Below are positions 23,340-32,998 of a DNA stretch of 64,000 nt, piece after piece. Positions within the stretch are counted from its first letter, which is position 1. Every line of letters starts with the position of its first letter. This DNA is from Torymus aiolomorphi (taxonomy: Eukaryota; Arthropoda; Insecta; Hymenoptera; Torymidae). The stretch spans positions 211,724,297-211,788,296 of the forward strand of contig CM070874.1 in NCBI GenBank assembly GCA_036365515.1. Direction: 5' to 3'. Both the position numbers and the translations under genes were made by a program. The notes below the pieces were generated by a model. It was not told the DNA's origin. It saw only the letters and a list, made by a program, of their open reading frames with translations, and ran no database searches.

Positions 23340-23748
23340 AAGATTTCGGCCGCGTGGACAAAAATTATTCTTCCTATTCACGGAAAATTTTTTTTTTCTC
23401 TCTTCTCTCTTCTTCAATAGATCGCGAGGCAAAAATTTAAGCACGACATTCTTATTGTCTTGTGCCGCGCTATCGTTTCTGCTCGCGAACGTACTCGGTG
23501 CGACAGATTGAGAAACAGTTTAGGTTTTTTTTCTGTAACTCGCGATTGTAAGCGCCCGTAATTTAGGGATATACGTGCGCTCAATCGGCGCACCGAGTAG
23601 CAATATACTGTACATTGCGTTGCGTATGAAAAGCGAACTGTTTCGTGACACTAGTTGCGTAGGTTTACTTCGCTATATATATATTTTTTTTTCTTCTTCT
23701 CTCTCTTTTTCTCGTTGTTGCGTAACTAGAATCCAGTGAGAAAGCAAT

Positions 23749-25675
23749 ATGGCGGCACAACTAGCACTCGAGAATTGGTGTATGTGCCTCTCACTGGAAG
23801 AGATAGATAGATATCTCAAGGCGATGGATTTGAAAACATCTGGCGCGCGATTTCAACAGTTAGATCGCGCGAGCAGATGGCTGCTCGGGGATTACTCGGC
23901 AGACGAATTCATCGCCACCAACGCAGACCCCGATGAACACACAACGTGGGTAACGAGAGCAAATCTCCGACAAACGTTCATCGATAGGGTCTGCAACAGC
24001 GAAATCGAGACACCATGGGCACGCGGCTCAGACGAAAATGAACCGCACCCACTTGAGTATATTCGCGACGATAACGCCGTAAAACTCAAGCTCGAGCAAA
24101 CACGTCTCGATATCGAGACGCGCGCAGCAGAGAGAAGCTCGTTACAGCACGAAACCACGGAGACAACCGAGAACGAGAAAAACCAAGAAGACGGATCTAG
24201 GGAGAGGGAGGCGAGTACAACCCTCCACTCACAACAGCACACCCTAGCAATGGCGGAAACACCGGATCTGTCAATCCCTGCGGAATTGAGTGCGTTTTTA
24301 ACGCAACTCACGCAGAAAGTCACGCAACTCTCGGACAATCAGTCCAAATTGCAATTAGCAATAGAGAGCTTCACGCAGCAAGCGACAAAAGGAGCTGCGT
24401 GCAGCACGCCATTAGACCAGGCACAGAGCGGGCAACGTCAGGTGGGCTTCCAGGATACCCTGACATTCAGATATCCGGAAGAGCAGGACACCTATCTGCA
24501 TACACCACCGACGTCTTGCCAATCGCTCATTCCCCCCCAAGGGACGCCGCACAATCGTCTACTAGGCGGAGCCTGGGAGGGGGGGGGTCTCCCGAATCGG
24601 ATGAATTCGAGAGATTTGCGCAGCGACCCAAACGCGCTTGATGCCAGCACTCCGCGACATACGGTGCAAAACCGAAATAATCAGCGAGACGTCGGCAACA
24701 TCGCACGAAAATGGGGGCTGAAGTATACCGGCGAGAAAGGGCAGAGCATCGACGTGTTTTTAAACCGTGTCGATGAATGCCGAAGCCTCGCGAAGATGTC
24801 AGAGGAAGAGATGTTAAGTTCTCTCTCAGAACTCTTCGCGGGAGTCGCCGCCACGTGGTACCAGAATAATAAGACGAGCTGGTCCACGTAGAACGAATTC
24901 TGCGCTTCAGCACGTAAATGGTACGGCGCGAACCGCAGATTCCAACAACGGGTGCTGCAAGAGGCAACAGCGCGCACACAGGGGAGAGAAGAACCGGTGC
25001 GCGACTTCATCACCTGCCTACTCTCGATCATGAAAAGATCGAGCCACCTCTCCCACTTTCTCACCAGTTGGACACCTTACATCGCAATTTGCGGCCAGAT
25101 CTCCAACGCATGGTGAGGAGAGTAGATTTCGAGGACATCGACACGCTATTGGAATTGAGTGTCGAGGCCGAGCTTACTCTCGAGGCGGAAAAATCTTATC
25201 GAGAACCACCGCCTCCGGAACAGAGCCTCCTCCCCGAGGCTGCCTATAACCCTCGGGGAAAGAAAGAAAACATACGCCACTGAAAGTTGCCGCACTTCCA
25301 GGGCATATGAACCCGCCGGTAACGGAGGGAACTGGACAGAATTGGATCGCAGCTCTGTCCAAAATGCTCGCGGAAGAGGTGAGGCTGGCGCTACAGCCAG
25401 CGCTGCACCCGAAGCAGACTCCACCGCCCTCTCGAAAACCTTCTCCCGCCAAGGGGAAAAAGAAGGGAGGGAGAGGAGAAAAGAGAGAGTCAGCAGGCGG
25501 CTCGCCGAAGCGCGACCCGCGGCCTCGGCAAGCAGAAAGGAAAAAATCGCCCGATAGCAGCGCAGTGAAACCGAAGGGTAACAGTGAGGGTATTCATTGT
25601 TACGGCTGCTGTCTGCCTGGCTATCGGACGTACAATTGTCCCACGTGTGCGGGAAACGGGAAATCGGGTGCGTAG
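23749..25675 (+). pseudogene. gag: gag of Ty3-A, one stop and two frame changes
   Basis: Gag forms the particle and binds the RNA. The start ATG at 23749 has A at -3 and G at +4. The first piece (23749-24891, 380 codons) ends with a capsid-like segment (ARKWGLKYTGEKGQSIDVFL, about residues 322-341, then FAGVAATWYQNN), where TAG at 24889-24891 interrupts it. Capsid-like sequence continues in the same frame (RTQGREEPVRDF), then in a second frame from about 25040 (LLELSVEAELTLEAE, PPPPEQSLLPEAAYNPRG). It shifts again near 25270 into a third frame that ends at TAG 25673-25675. The last piece is proline- and lysine-rich with one knuckle, CYGCCLPGYRTYNCPTC. Either the copy cannot make full Gag, or assembly errors are present. 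Confidence 0.85.
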
Positions 25676-28600
25676 GAGGAGTCTATACGTCGCCCGCACT
25701 CAAGAAGACTCCCTCCGAAATCGCCTTTGCGGCCTCCACCGTTCAGGAGGAGCCGCGCGACGAATCAGCAACATCAGCTACAGCGATCAGCGTGGAGAAC
25801 GCACCGATCGCTAACCCTGACGAGGAGGCCAGATGGTGGCTCCAAGATAACGTCGGGGGTTTCCGAATACGCGCCTTATATGATACGGGCGCGGCACGAA
25901 CAGTGATGGGTTCGATCGGATTGCAATTAGCATCCGCGTGCCGTAGCCCGCTATTATCAAGCCACGGAAGGAAAGCAAAGGTCCCCGGCGGTCATACAGT
26001 GGCGATCGCGGGGTATGTAATGCTCCCCTTCGAGGTAGCAGGCATAAAAAAGGAGATTCGTGTCGCCGTGCTCGCGGACGAAACCTTAGAGTGCTACCTC
26101 GGCGCTGATGTCATTCGGACATTCGGAATGATTCACGATGCAGTGAAAAATCAGCTGACCGTGAGCGCGTCAGGGCAAACGGTAGATTTAGAAGTAGCCA
26201 GCGTTTCTCTTCGCGAAACTCTGGAGCTAGCTTCGATCGGTCTCGAGGAGATGTCGGAGGTGCAGAAGAAACGACTCCAAGAACTCCTCGACCAGTTGCT
26301 CGTCCAGACGGATGAACCTCTCGGCCGCACGACGTGGGCCGAACACGCGATTTCTGTGGGCTCGGCTCGGCCGGTCAAACAGAAATATTATCCCGTCTCC
26401 AAGAAACTCGAGGAGATCATGCACTCTCAGGTACGAGAGATGCTGGAGGCGGGTATAATCGAGCCCTCGACCAGTGCTTGGTCGAGTCCAGTAGTAATGG
26501 TGCGGAAAGCGCTCGAGAAATATCGATTCTGCATCGACTTCCGGAAGGTGAATGCCGTGTCCAGAGCTGACGCATATCCGCTCCCATATATGGACGCGAT
26601 TTTGCGGAAGCTACAAGGCGCAAAATATATTTCGACTCTGGACTTAAGCAGCGCATATCACCAGATTCCGCTGGAGGAAGAATCTCGCCCATTAACGGCG
26701 TTCACGGTGCCTGGACTGGGATTATTCCAGTTCACGCGCATGCCGTATGGCCTCTCGCAGGCAGGTGCAACATTTCAGAGGTTAATCGATAAGGTTATCG
26801 GTCCTGAAATGGAACCCTATGCCTTCTCCTATCTCGATGATATAATCATTGTCACCGAGACCTTTGAAGAACATGTAAAGTGGCTTGGCCACGTTCTCAA
26901 GCGAATAAAGGAGGCTAATCTCACTATTAACCGAGAGAAAAGTGTGTTTGGCCAGACGGAAGTTCGCTACCTGGGCGTACTCGTTAATCGGGACGGTTTT
27001 CGTCCCGATCCCGAGAAAATCGCGCCGATAATAAGCTATCCTGAACCACGGAACCTAAAACAGCTTCGGCGTTTTCTAGGAATGCCCTCGTGGTACAGGA
27101 AGTTCCTAAAAGATTTCGCTGCTATGGCCGAGCCACTAACCCGACTCACCAAAAAAGACCGCCGATACGATTGGACAGAGGAACAACAAGTAGCTTTCGA
27201 TCAGATTAAGGCTTTTGTTGCGTCTGCTCCAATTCTGTCTCGCCCGCAATTTGAAGAACAATTCGTTCTTCAAACAGACGCGAGTGATATAGGCATCGGC
27301 GCAGTACTCTTCCAAATAATCGATGGCGAGGAAAGAGTACTGGAATTTGCGAGTCGTACACTCTCATCCGCGGAGCGTAACTATAGCGTGACGGAGAGAG
27401 AATGCCTCGCGGTGGTCTGGGCCATTGGAAAATTCAGGCCGTATATCGAGGGCTACCATTTTCGAGTGATCACCGATCATAGTAGTCTTCGTTGGTTACA
27501 CAGCCTGCATAGTCCAACTGGTCGGCTCGCGCGGTGGGCGCTCGAACTGCAAGGGCATAGCTTCGAGGTAGAGCACAGGAAGGGCGCACTTAACCACGTC
27601 CCCGATGCTCTATCTCGCATGTTCGAGGGCGACGAGGAAGATGCGTCACTCGCCGCAGTCGATCTGACAAACGAGACGGACGATACATGGTATACCTCTT
27701 GGCGAGAGAAATTGCAGCGAGAGCCAGACGCATACCCGCGCTGGAAATTATTAGGTGGACAGTTATACTACTATCGCCCCGACGAACTCATAGAGGCGGC
27801 GGTCGGGGACGAAGAAGCGTGGAAAACTGTCATACCGAAGGAGGGTCGTCAGCAAGTGCTCGCTGAGAGCCACGACGATCCGACCTCGGGACACCTGGGG
27901 CGAGACAAAACGTACCATCGCGCTACGAGATTTTACTACTGGCCACACATGTACAAGGCAGTACGTAAATACGTGCGCGAGTGTCTCGTCTGCCAGCAGT
28001 GCAAAGTCGAGCAACGCGCTCCTGCCGGTTTAATGGGAAAGCGCGACATATCGCGCCCATGGCACGTGGTGGCGGCCGACATGATGGGTCCTCTACCCAA
28101 GAGCAAACGCGGCTTAGAATATATTCTTGTATTCGAAGATTTATTCTCAAGATGGGTAGAGGTTATTCCGTTGCGGAAGGCGAACCCAAAATCTATCTTG
28201 AAGGAATTGAAAGAGAGAGTGATTTTACGTTTTGGCACGCCGGAAGTATTTCTCAGTGACAATGGAAAGGAGTTTAAAAACCGCGCCGTCACTGAGTACT
28301 TACGGAACTTGGGGGTACACCACACGGTGACACCGCCGTATCACCCCCAAGCCAACCCGGTGGAGCGAGTAAACCGGACGCTCAAAACCCGGTTAATCGC
28401 TTTTGTGGAGGAAAAACACGCCTCTTGGGACGAGAATCTGCCCGAGCTGGTGTTTTCGCTCAATAACGCCGCCCATAGTAGTACCGGACCCTCGCCCGCA
28501 ATGTTAAATTACTGGCGGCGACCCCTACCCCCAGGAACGGCCAAAAGGGCTCGTGACCGCGTAGCGGAAGAACGAGCGAGCCAGGAGAGAGTCGAGGAAT

Positions 28601-28908
28601 GGGCCTCGAGGATGAAAGGCCTCAATCGATTGAATGGAGCCGTCGCCGATCACATCGACGGCGAACAAGAGCGGCAAGCGCATTATTATGATGCAAAACA
28701 CCGCGAGCCCCTCTTCCAAGCAGGAGACTATGTTTGGAAGAGAAACCGGATCCTATCGTCTGCCGCACAAGGAATCTCGGCGAAACTGGCACCGAAATTC
28801 GCGGGGCCGTATGCGATAATAGCCAAAATCGGCATTAACACTTATCGCATACGCGCGCTCGACGCAAACGATGAGGAACTAGTTCACGCCGAGCATCTGA
28901 AGTCTTAA
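25597..28908 (+). CDS. pol: pol of Ty3-A: protease, RT, RNase H, integrase
   Basis: 1103 codons open without disruption. The ATG at 25597 lies inside the gag overlap, so true Pol probably begins by frameshift after 25657. Numbering from that ATG: retropepsin ALYDTGAA with the active Asp at 96; RT with FCIDF, a DLSSAYHQ motif and YLDD at 412-415; RNase H with D561 (QTDASDIG) and D627 (ITDHSSL); integrase zinc residues H759, H766, C796 and C799; integrase catalytic D828, D888 and E923 (34 residues between the last two); GPY motif at 1070-1072. The product copies the RNA into DNA and inserts it. TAA at 28906-28908 closes the frame, but the same frame stays open to 29334. Confidence 0.95.
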   Translation: MLRLLSAWLSDVQLSHVCGKREIGCVGGVYTSPALKKTPSEIAFAASTVQEEPRDESATSATAISVENAPIANPDEEARWWLQDNVGGFRIRALYDTGAARTVMGSIGLQLASACRSPLLSSHGRKAKVPGGHTVAIAGYVMLPFEVAGIKKEIRVAVLADETLECYLGADVIRTFGMIHDAVKNQLTVSASGQTVDLEVASVSLRETLELASIGLEEMSEVQKKRLQELLDQLLVQTDEPLGRTTWAEHAISVGSARPVKQKYYPVSKKLEEIMHSQVREMLEAGIIEPSTSAWSSPVVMVRKALEKYRFCIDFRKVNAVSRADAYPLPYMDAILRKLQGAKYISTLDLSSAYHQIPLEEESRPLTAFTVPGLGLFQFTRMPYGLSQAGATFQRLIDKVIGPEMEPYAFSYLDDIIIVTETFEEHVKWLGHVLKRIKEANLTINREKSVFGQTEVRYLGVLVNRDGFRPDPEKIAPIISYPEPRNLKQLRRFLGMPSWYRKFLKDFAAMAEPLTRLTKKDRRYDWTEEQQVAFDQIKAFVASAPILSRPQFEEQFVLQTDASDIGIGAVLFQIIDGEERVLEFASRTLSSAERNYSVTERECLAVVWAIGKFRPYIEGYHFRVITDHSSLRWLHSLHSPTGRLARWALELQGHSFEVEHRKGALNHVPDALSRMFEGDEEDASLAAVDLTNETDDTWYTSWREKLQREPDAYPRWKLLGGQLYYYRPDELIEAAVGDEEAWKTVIPKEGRQQVLAESHDDPTSGHLGRDKTYHRATRFYYWPHMYKAVRKYVRECLVCQQCKVEQRAPAGLMGKRDISRPWHVVAADMMGPLPKSKRGLEYILVFEDLFSRWVEVIPLRKANPKSILKELKERVILRFGTPEVFLSDNGKEFKNRAVTEYLRNLGVHHTVTPPYHPQANPVERVNRTLKTRLIAFVEEKHASWDENLPELVFSLNNAAHSSTGPSPAMLNYWRRPLPPGTAKRARDRVAEERASQERVEEWASRMKGLNRLNGAVADHIDGEQERQAHYYDAKHREPLFQAGDYVWKRNRILSSAAQGISAKLAPKFAGPYAIIAKIGINTYRIRALDANDEELVHAEHLKS
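25651..25696 (+). promoter_or_regulatory. -1 ribosomal frameshift signal at gag/pol boundary
   Basis: G GGA AAC at 25651-25657 is a canonical X XXY YYZ slippery heptamer in exact phase with the final gag frame. Slipping by -1 enters the pol frame. After a 7-nt spacer, CGGGTGCGTA (25665-25674) pairs with TACG-T-CGCCCG (25686-25696) as a 10-bp stem with one bulged T and an 11-nt loop. The gag stop TAG (25673-25675) overlaps the stem. The geometry fits known retroviral signals; function is inferred. Confidence 0.75.
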
Positions 28909-29334
28909 GTGGGTGTAACGCCTTCAGATGAGGAGCAGGAGGAAGAACCTCAACCGCCGAGGGATAGCGCAGCAATTGTGGCGATGTGCGACCCGCCAGT
29001 AGCGAGCGACAGCGAGAATAACTCGCAGGTAGATCGCGGAAACGACGGCGCCGCAGCAATCTCCGATCGCGTACCGCTTGAGAACCCAGCGAGCGAAGCG
29101 GAAAACTTACGTGCCCCTACTCCTCTCCCCAGGCGTAACCCGGGTCGTCCAAGGAAGGCGGTACGGCTTGTAGTAAGGCCGACTGCTATACGCGTGATAG
29201 CGGCGAGCCCATCAAAGAACCTCGCTGCGAAATCGCGCGGACGACCCAAAGGCTCACGCAACGAGGCGAATACTCTCGATCCGACGACTATACTACCCTC
29301 GCAGACGCGTACGCAGTCTCGCGCGGCAGTATAA
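28909..29334 (+). CDS. in-frame Pol tail with two AT-hook-like motifs
   Basis: Directly after the pol TAA the same frame continues for 141 codons to a TAA at 29332-29334, beginning GTG with no early ATG. It could be read through, or be the original Pol C-terminus cut by a mutation. The first half is acidic and proline-rich. Two AT-hook-like cores follow: RRNPGRPRKA (about residues 75-84) and KSRGRPKGSR (about 108-117). AT-hooks bind the minor groove of AT-rich DNA, and the element sits in an AT-rich satellite. A role in targeting is inference. Independent translation is unlikely without an ATG. Confidence 0.55.
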   Translation: MGVTPSDEEQEEEPQPPRDSAAIVAMCDPPVASDSENNSQVDRGNDGAAAISDRVPLENPASEAENLRAPTPLPRRNPGRPRKAVRLVVRPTAIRVIAASPSKNLAAKSRGRPKGSRNEANTLDPTTILPSQTRTQSRAAV

Positions 29335-29568
29335 CATACATTTTTAAATCTTGGGACACCGGGGTCCAGCAGTCACCAGCTACATAGAGGACCACTTCAT
29401 TGTAGCCCAGTAATAAAGGCCTGGACGGGCCGTATTTTTTGATACTAGTTTCGCCTTATTTTTCTTTCTCCCACCTCCGCTCCTAGCCTAGCATGCCCTT
29501 ACCATCCACGCGTGCGAACTTCGCAGGTTACGTATCCAGAGCGCCGACCAGGGGGTAGTACGTCGCGT
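29335..29568 (+). other. Ty3-A 3' untranslated segment before the 3' LTR
   Basis: About 230 bp with no open frame of note. It contains CAGTAATAAAGGCC near 29410 and leads into the polypurine tract. Confidence 0.6.
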
Positions 29569-29580
29569 CTGGGAGGGGGG
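29569..29580 (+). promoter_or_regulatory. polypurine tract of Ty3-A
   Basis: GTCTGGGAGGGGGG immediately precedes the 3' LTR TGTAAC. A purine run at this point is the expected primer for plus-strand DNA synthesis. Confidence 0.85.
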
Positions 29581-30617
29581 TGTAACGAAGTTCGAAATCC
29601 GCGGGCGAACTACCACGCGCGCGAGCCATCGTGGAGCGAAGCGGGGATGCGCAGGCGCGAGTAGGGCGGATCGGCAACGGTGCGCGCGAGAACGAGTCAT
29701 TCGAGTTTCTGCCGATTCGGTGCGCGCACGTGTCGAGGAAGCTCCGTCGTCCAGGTGCGAGAGAGTGCGATTGAAAGAGAGAGTGAGAGAGAGGAGAGCA
29801 GCGAGAAAGAGAGCGACAAGGAAGAGAGAAAGAGGCAGGAAGTGCATCAAGGGTGAGGTCCACGAGCCCCCAGAGGACGGCTCCGACACCCGTGATCCAC
29901 GGGAGAACGCGCCGGATCCAGCCCGGATTTCGCCGCCATCTAAGCGAGGTTAGTGCCTGCAGGCCCCCGCGTGCGTGCGAGACTCTACCTCGGCGCGCGA
30001 GGTAGCGAGCGTCGGAGACGAGAGGTGCACCTCGTCTCCGTAAGTGTATGTGTGCGCGACATCCGCGACGCGTGCGACTCGCGAGGCATTTTGGACCTCG
30101 CGAGAATTAGGGACCGCGGCGCGCTCATTATTCTTTTCCTGTGAACCCCTTTTATTACCTGTGAATAAACCTGTCTTTTGTATTTCCTAGTTAAGAGTTC
30201 GCGAATTATTATTTCGCCCCCTTCCCTTCCGCCGTTATTCCTACGAGCACCTTGGATACCCCCGCCTCCGCGGGATCGCCGACTTCCTCGGCGATCATCT
30301 GAGCTCCAGGTACTCGCGCTTTTTTCCCCTTTTACGGGGGCGCGAAGAGTCACACGCAATTACAAAATTCCCGGGTAACTTCTGAGTTACCCGGTTGTAT
30401 TCAGTCAGCGAACGGCATTGCACCGAGCGCGCGCAGAGCCGGCAATTCTGCCAGGGCGCCGCTCGAGCCGCACGTAGGCGAGCATCGTCCTCGACGAGCA
30501 GCGCCGAGGAAAGCATCATCGTTGCGGAGCAGTGTGAGCGAGAGAGAGAGAGCATACAGGTAAGCTTCCGGCATTGCCAAAAACTCTCTCGCTCCGAAAA
30601 CTATTCGCCCTGTTACA
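29581..30617 (+). repeat. 3' LTR of Ty3-A
   Basis: 1037 bp, begins TGTAACGAAGTTCG and ends CCCTGTTACA. It differs from the 5' LTR at about 17 bases, a 1-bp gap (GCCGCACG versus GCCGCAACG) and a 2-bp shorter GA run. AATAAA is at 30164-30169. It is followed by GGGT and the resumed satellite. Confidence 0.95.
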
Positions 30618-32330
30618 GGGTTCACAATAAAATACATTGTTTTACCAATATTTTCCTAGTATATGGTGAAAAGTGTGTGGAATCCTGCAACCAACAGGGA
30701 AAACCATAATTTAAAGCACTTATTGGTATTCAAAAGCCGGAAATTTGGATTTGTTTCGTTCTTTTTCTCAATATAATGTAGGTTTATGGTAGAAATTCCT
30801 GTTTTTACCAATATTTTCCTAATATATGGTTAAAAATGCATGTTTTTACCAATATTTTCCTAACATGTGGTGAGAAATGACTGTTTTTACCAATATTTTC
30901 CTAGTATATGGTGAACAGTGCGTGGAATCCTGCAACAACCAGGGAAAACCATGATTTATAGCACTTATTGGCATTCAAACGCCGGAAATTTAGATTCATT
31001 TCGTTCTTTTTCTCAAAATAACATAGGTTTATGCTGCAAATGCCTGTTTTTACCAATATTTTCCTCGAATATGGTGAAAAGTGCGTGGAATTCTGCAATA
31101 AACAGGGTAAGCCATAATTTAAGGTACTTTTTCTCGTCTTGAATTGGAAATATGGACTTCAATATTTGGTATCGTCTAAATATCTTGGGTTCACAATGAA
31201 ATACATTGTTTTACCAATATTTTCCTAGTATATGGTGAAAAGTGCGTGGAATCCTGCAATAAACAGTGAAAGCCATAATTTAAAGTACTTTTTCTCTTCT
31301 TGAGTGGGAAATATGGACTTTTATTATTGGTATCCTGTAAATATCGTTGGTTCACGATAAAATACATTGTTTTACCAATATTTTCGTAAAATATGTTGAA
31401 AAGTGTGTGGAATCCTTCAACAAACAAGGGAAACCATGACTTAAAACACTTATTGGCTTTCAAACGCCCGAAATTTAGATTTATTTCGTGCTTTGTCTCA
31501 AAATAACATAGGTTTATACTTGACATGCCTGTTTTTACCAATATTTTCCTAGAATATGCTGAAAAGTGCATGGAATCCTGCAATAAACAGGGAAAGCCAT
31601 AATTTAAGGTACTTTTTCTCTTCTTGAATTGGAAATATGGACTTTTATATTTGGTATCCTCTAAATATCGTGGGTACACGATAAAATACATCGTTTTACC
31701 AATATTTTCCTAAAATATGTTGAAAAGTGTGTGGAATCCTGCAACAAACAGGGAAAACCATGATTTAAAGCACTTATTGGTATTCAAAAGCCGGAAATTT
31801 AGATTTGTTTCGTTCTTTTTCTCGAATTAATGCAGGTTTATGATAGAATTGCCACTTTTTACCAATATTTCCCTAATATATGGTTAAAAATGCATGTTTT
31901 TACCAATATTATCCTAATATATGGTGAGAAATGCCTGTTTTTACCAAAATTTTCCTAATATATGGTGAACAGTGCGGGGAATCCTGCAATAAACAGGGAA
32001 AACCATAATTTAAAGTACTATTCCTCTGCGTGAGTTTGAAAAATGGACTTTTATAATTGGTATCCTCTAAATATCATGGGTTCACAATCAAATACATTGT
32101 TTTACCAATATTTTTCTAGTATATGGTGAAAAGTGTGTGGAATCCAGCAACAAACAGTGAAAACCATAATTTCAAGCACTTATTGGTAATCGAAAGCCGG
32201 AAATTTAGATTTATTTCGTTCTTTTTCTCAAAATAACATAGGATTATGCTGGAAATACCTGTTTTTACCAATATTTTCCTAGAATATGGTGAAAAGTGCG
32301 TGGAATCCTGCAATAAACAGGGAAAACCAT
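30618..32330 (+). repeat. satellite block 6, forward, second subfamily
   Basis: It continues block 5 after Ty3-A (TTCACAATAAAATACATTG). About ten monomers run up to GGGAAAACCAT, where the LINE tail starts. No gene was seen. Confidence 0.92.
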
Positions 32331-32356
32331 AATTTTTTATTTTATTTATTTATTTA

Positions 32357-32705
32357 AACCAGAGTAAAGTATAAAAAGTTACAAGTTTGTAACCATTATA
32401 CATAGTTTACATTACAAAGTAAGTACAATGTAATCCAGCAGAGGAAAAATTCCTGTTCGCTGGTCCGGCATACTAAAACTAACTTAACCTAAAATTCATT
32501 TGGTTAATATTTACTTATGATTAATAATTTGAGTAGTAGCTATGAGAGTTGCTTAATATTCCTAGGTGTATTAAGCAGAGCCCACTCTCAGTTTTGGTAT
32601 GTGTTTATAAAATTTGTATGAAAATTTAACAGTGTTTAAAATTAGTAACAATTTATATATATTTTTAACATTAATAACTATCAAAATTTTTATACTCTTG
32701 ATGCA
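32357..32705 (-). other. LINE 3' untranslated region with stem-loop
   Basis: It lies between the end of ORF2 and the TAAA tail. On the minus strand GCTTAATA and TATTAAGC (near 32545-32570) form an 8-bp stem, flanked by GAGAGT/ACTCTC-type outer pairing. About 32357-32490 matches the LINE tail at 222-358. Confidence 0.6.
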
Positions 32706-32998
32706 TCAGGTACATTCTCGTATCCGTTGCTTTAGTTTTGGTTTTATGCTTAGTTTGTTTCTAATTGTTTTTAAATCATTTGGTAGGTTATTGAAATGTG
32801 TTATTGCTCTAATATAACTGTTCTTAATGCTAACGGTCAAGTATCTTTTTGGAATCTGTATACTTCTGTTTCTAGTGTTGCTATTGGAATTTATATATGC
32901 TGACTGTAAGACTTCGTAATGATAAGACAGTTATTTATAAGTAAAAATTTGATCTATGCTCATAGGATTTTTGTCGACTGCAAATTTGTTTTTATTGA
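32706..32998 (-). pseudogene. C-terminal end of LINE ORF2, out of frame
   Basis: Beyond the stop of the main RT frame, coding-like sequence continues in another frame on the minus strand to a TGA at about 32708-32706, with one more stop inside. The sequence has the basic, asparagine-rich composition of LINE ORF2 ends (an NNLPNDLKTI motif). At least two small disruptions separate it from the RT frame. Confidence 0.6.

Larger units (their letters stand above)
22136..23748 (+). other. long structured 5' leader of Ty3-A
   Basis: About 1.6 kb between primer-binding site and gag without a convincing gene. About 22530-22800 is extremely AT-rich with repeated AAAAATTATTAA-type words. About 22935-23052 and 23222-23339 are two versions of one three-hairpin module. 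A leader this long with duplicated structure suggests roles in packaging, dimerisation or translation start; this is inference. Confidence 0.7.
21076..30617 (+). mobile_element. Ty3-A, nearly complete Ty3/Gypsy LTR retrotransposon
   Basis: A 9,542-bp element with two LTRs (1040 and 1037 bp), TGTAAC...GTTACA ends and a 4-bp target duplication GGGT (21072-21075 and 30618-30621). The satellite reads continuously across the insertion. Internal order is primer-binding site, structured leader, gag, protease, RT, RNase H, integrase, AT-hook-like tail and polypurine tract. RT before integrase places it in Ty3/Gypsy (Metaviridae-type). By eye the LTRs differ at about 17 positions plus a 1-bp and a 2-bp indel (about 1.6%), so the insertion is fairly young. 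gag carries disruptions while pol is open. No env-like gene is seen. Confidence 0.95.

Noticed and set aside
22948..23440. Short frames in the Ty3-A leader (126 and 72 codons)
   Set aside because: They lie across the duplicated hairpin modules, do not agree between the two modules and show no recognisable motif. RNA structure explains the conservation better.
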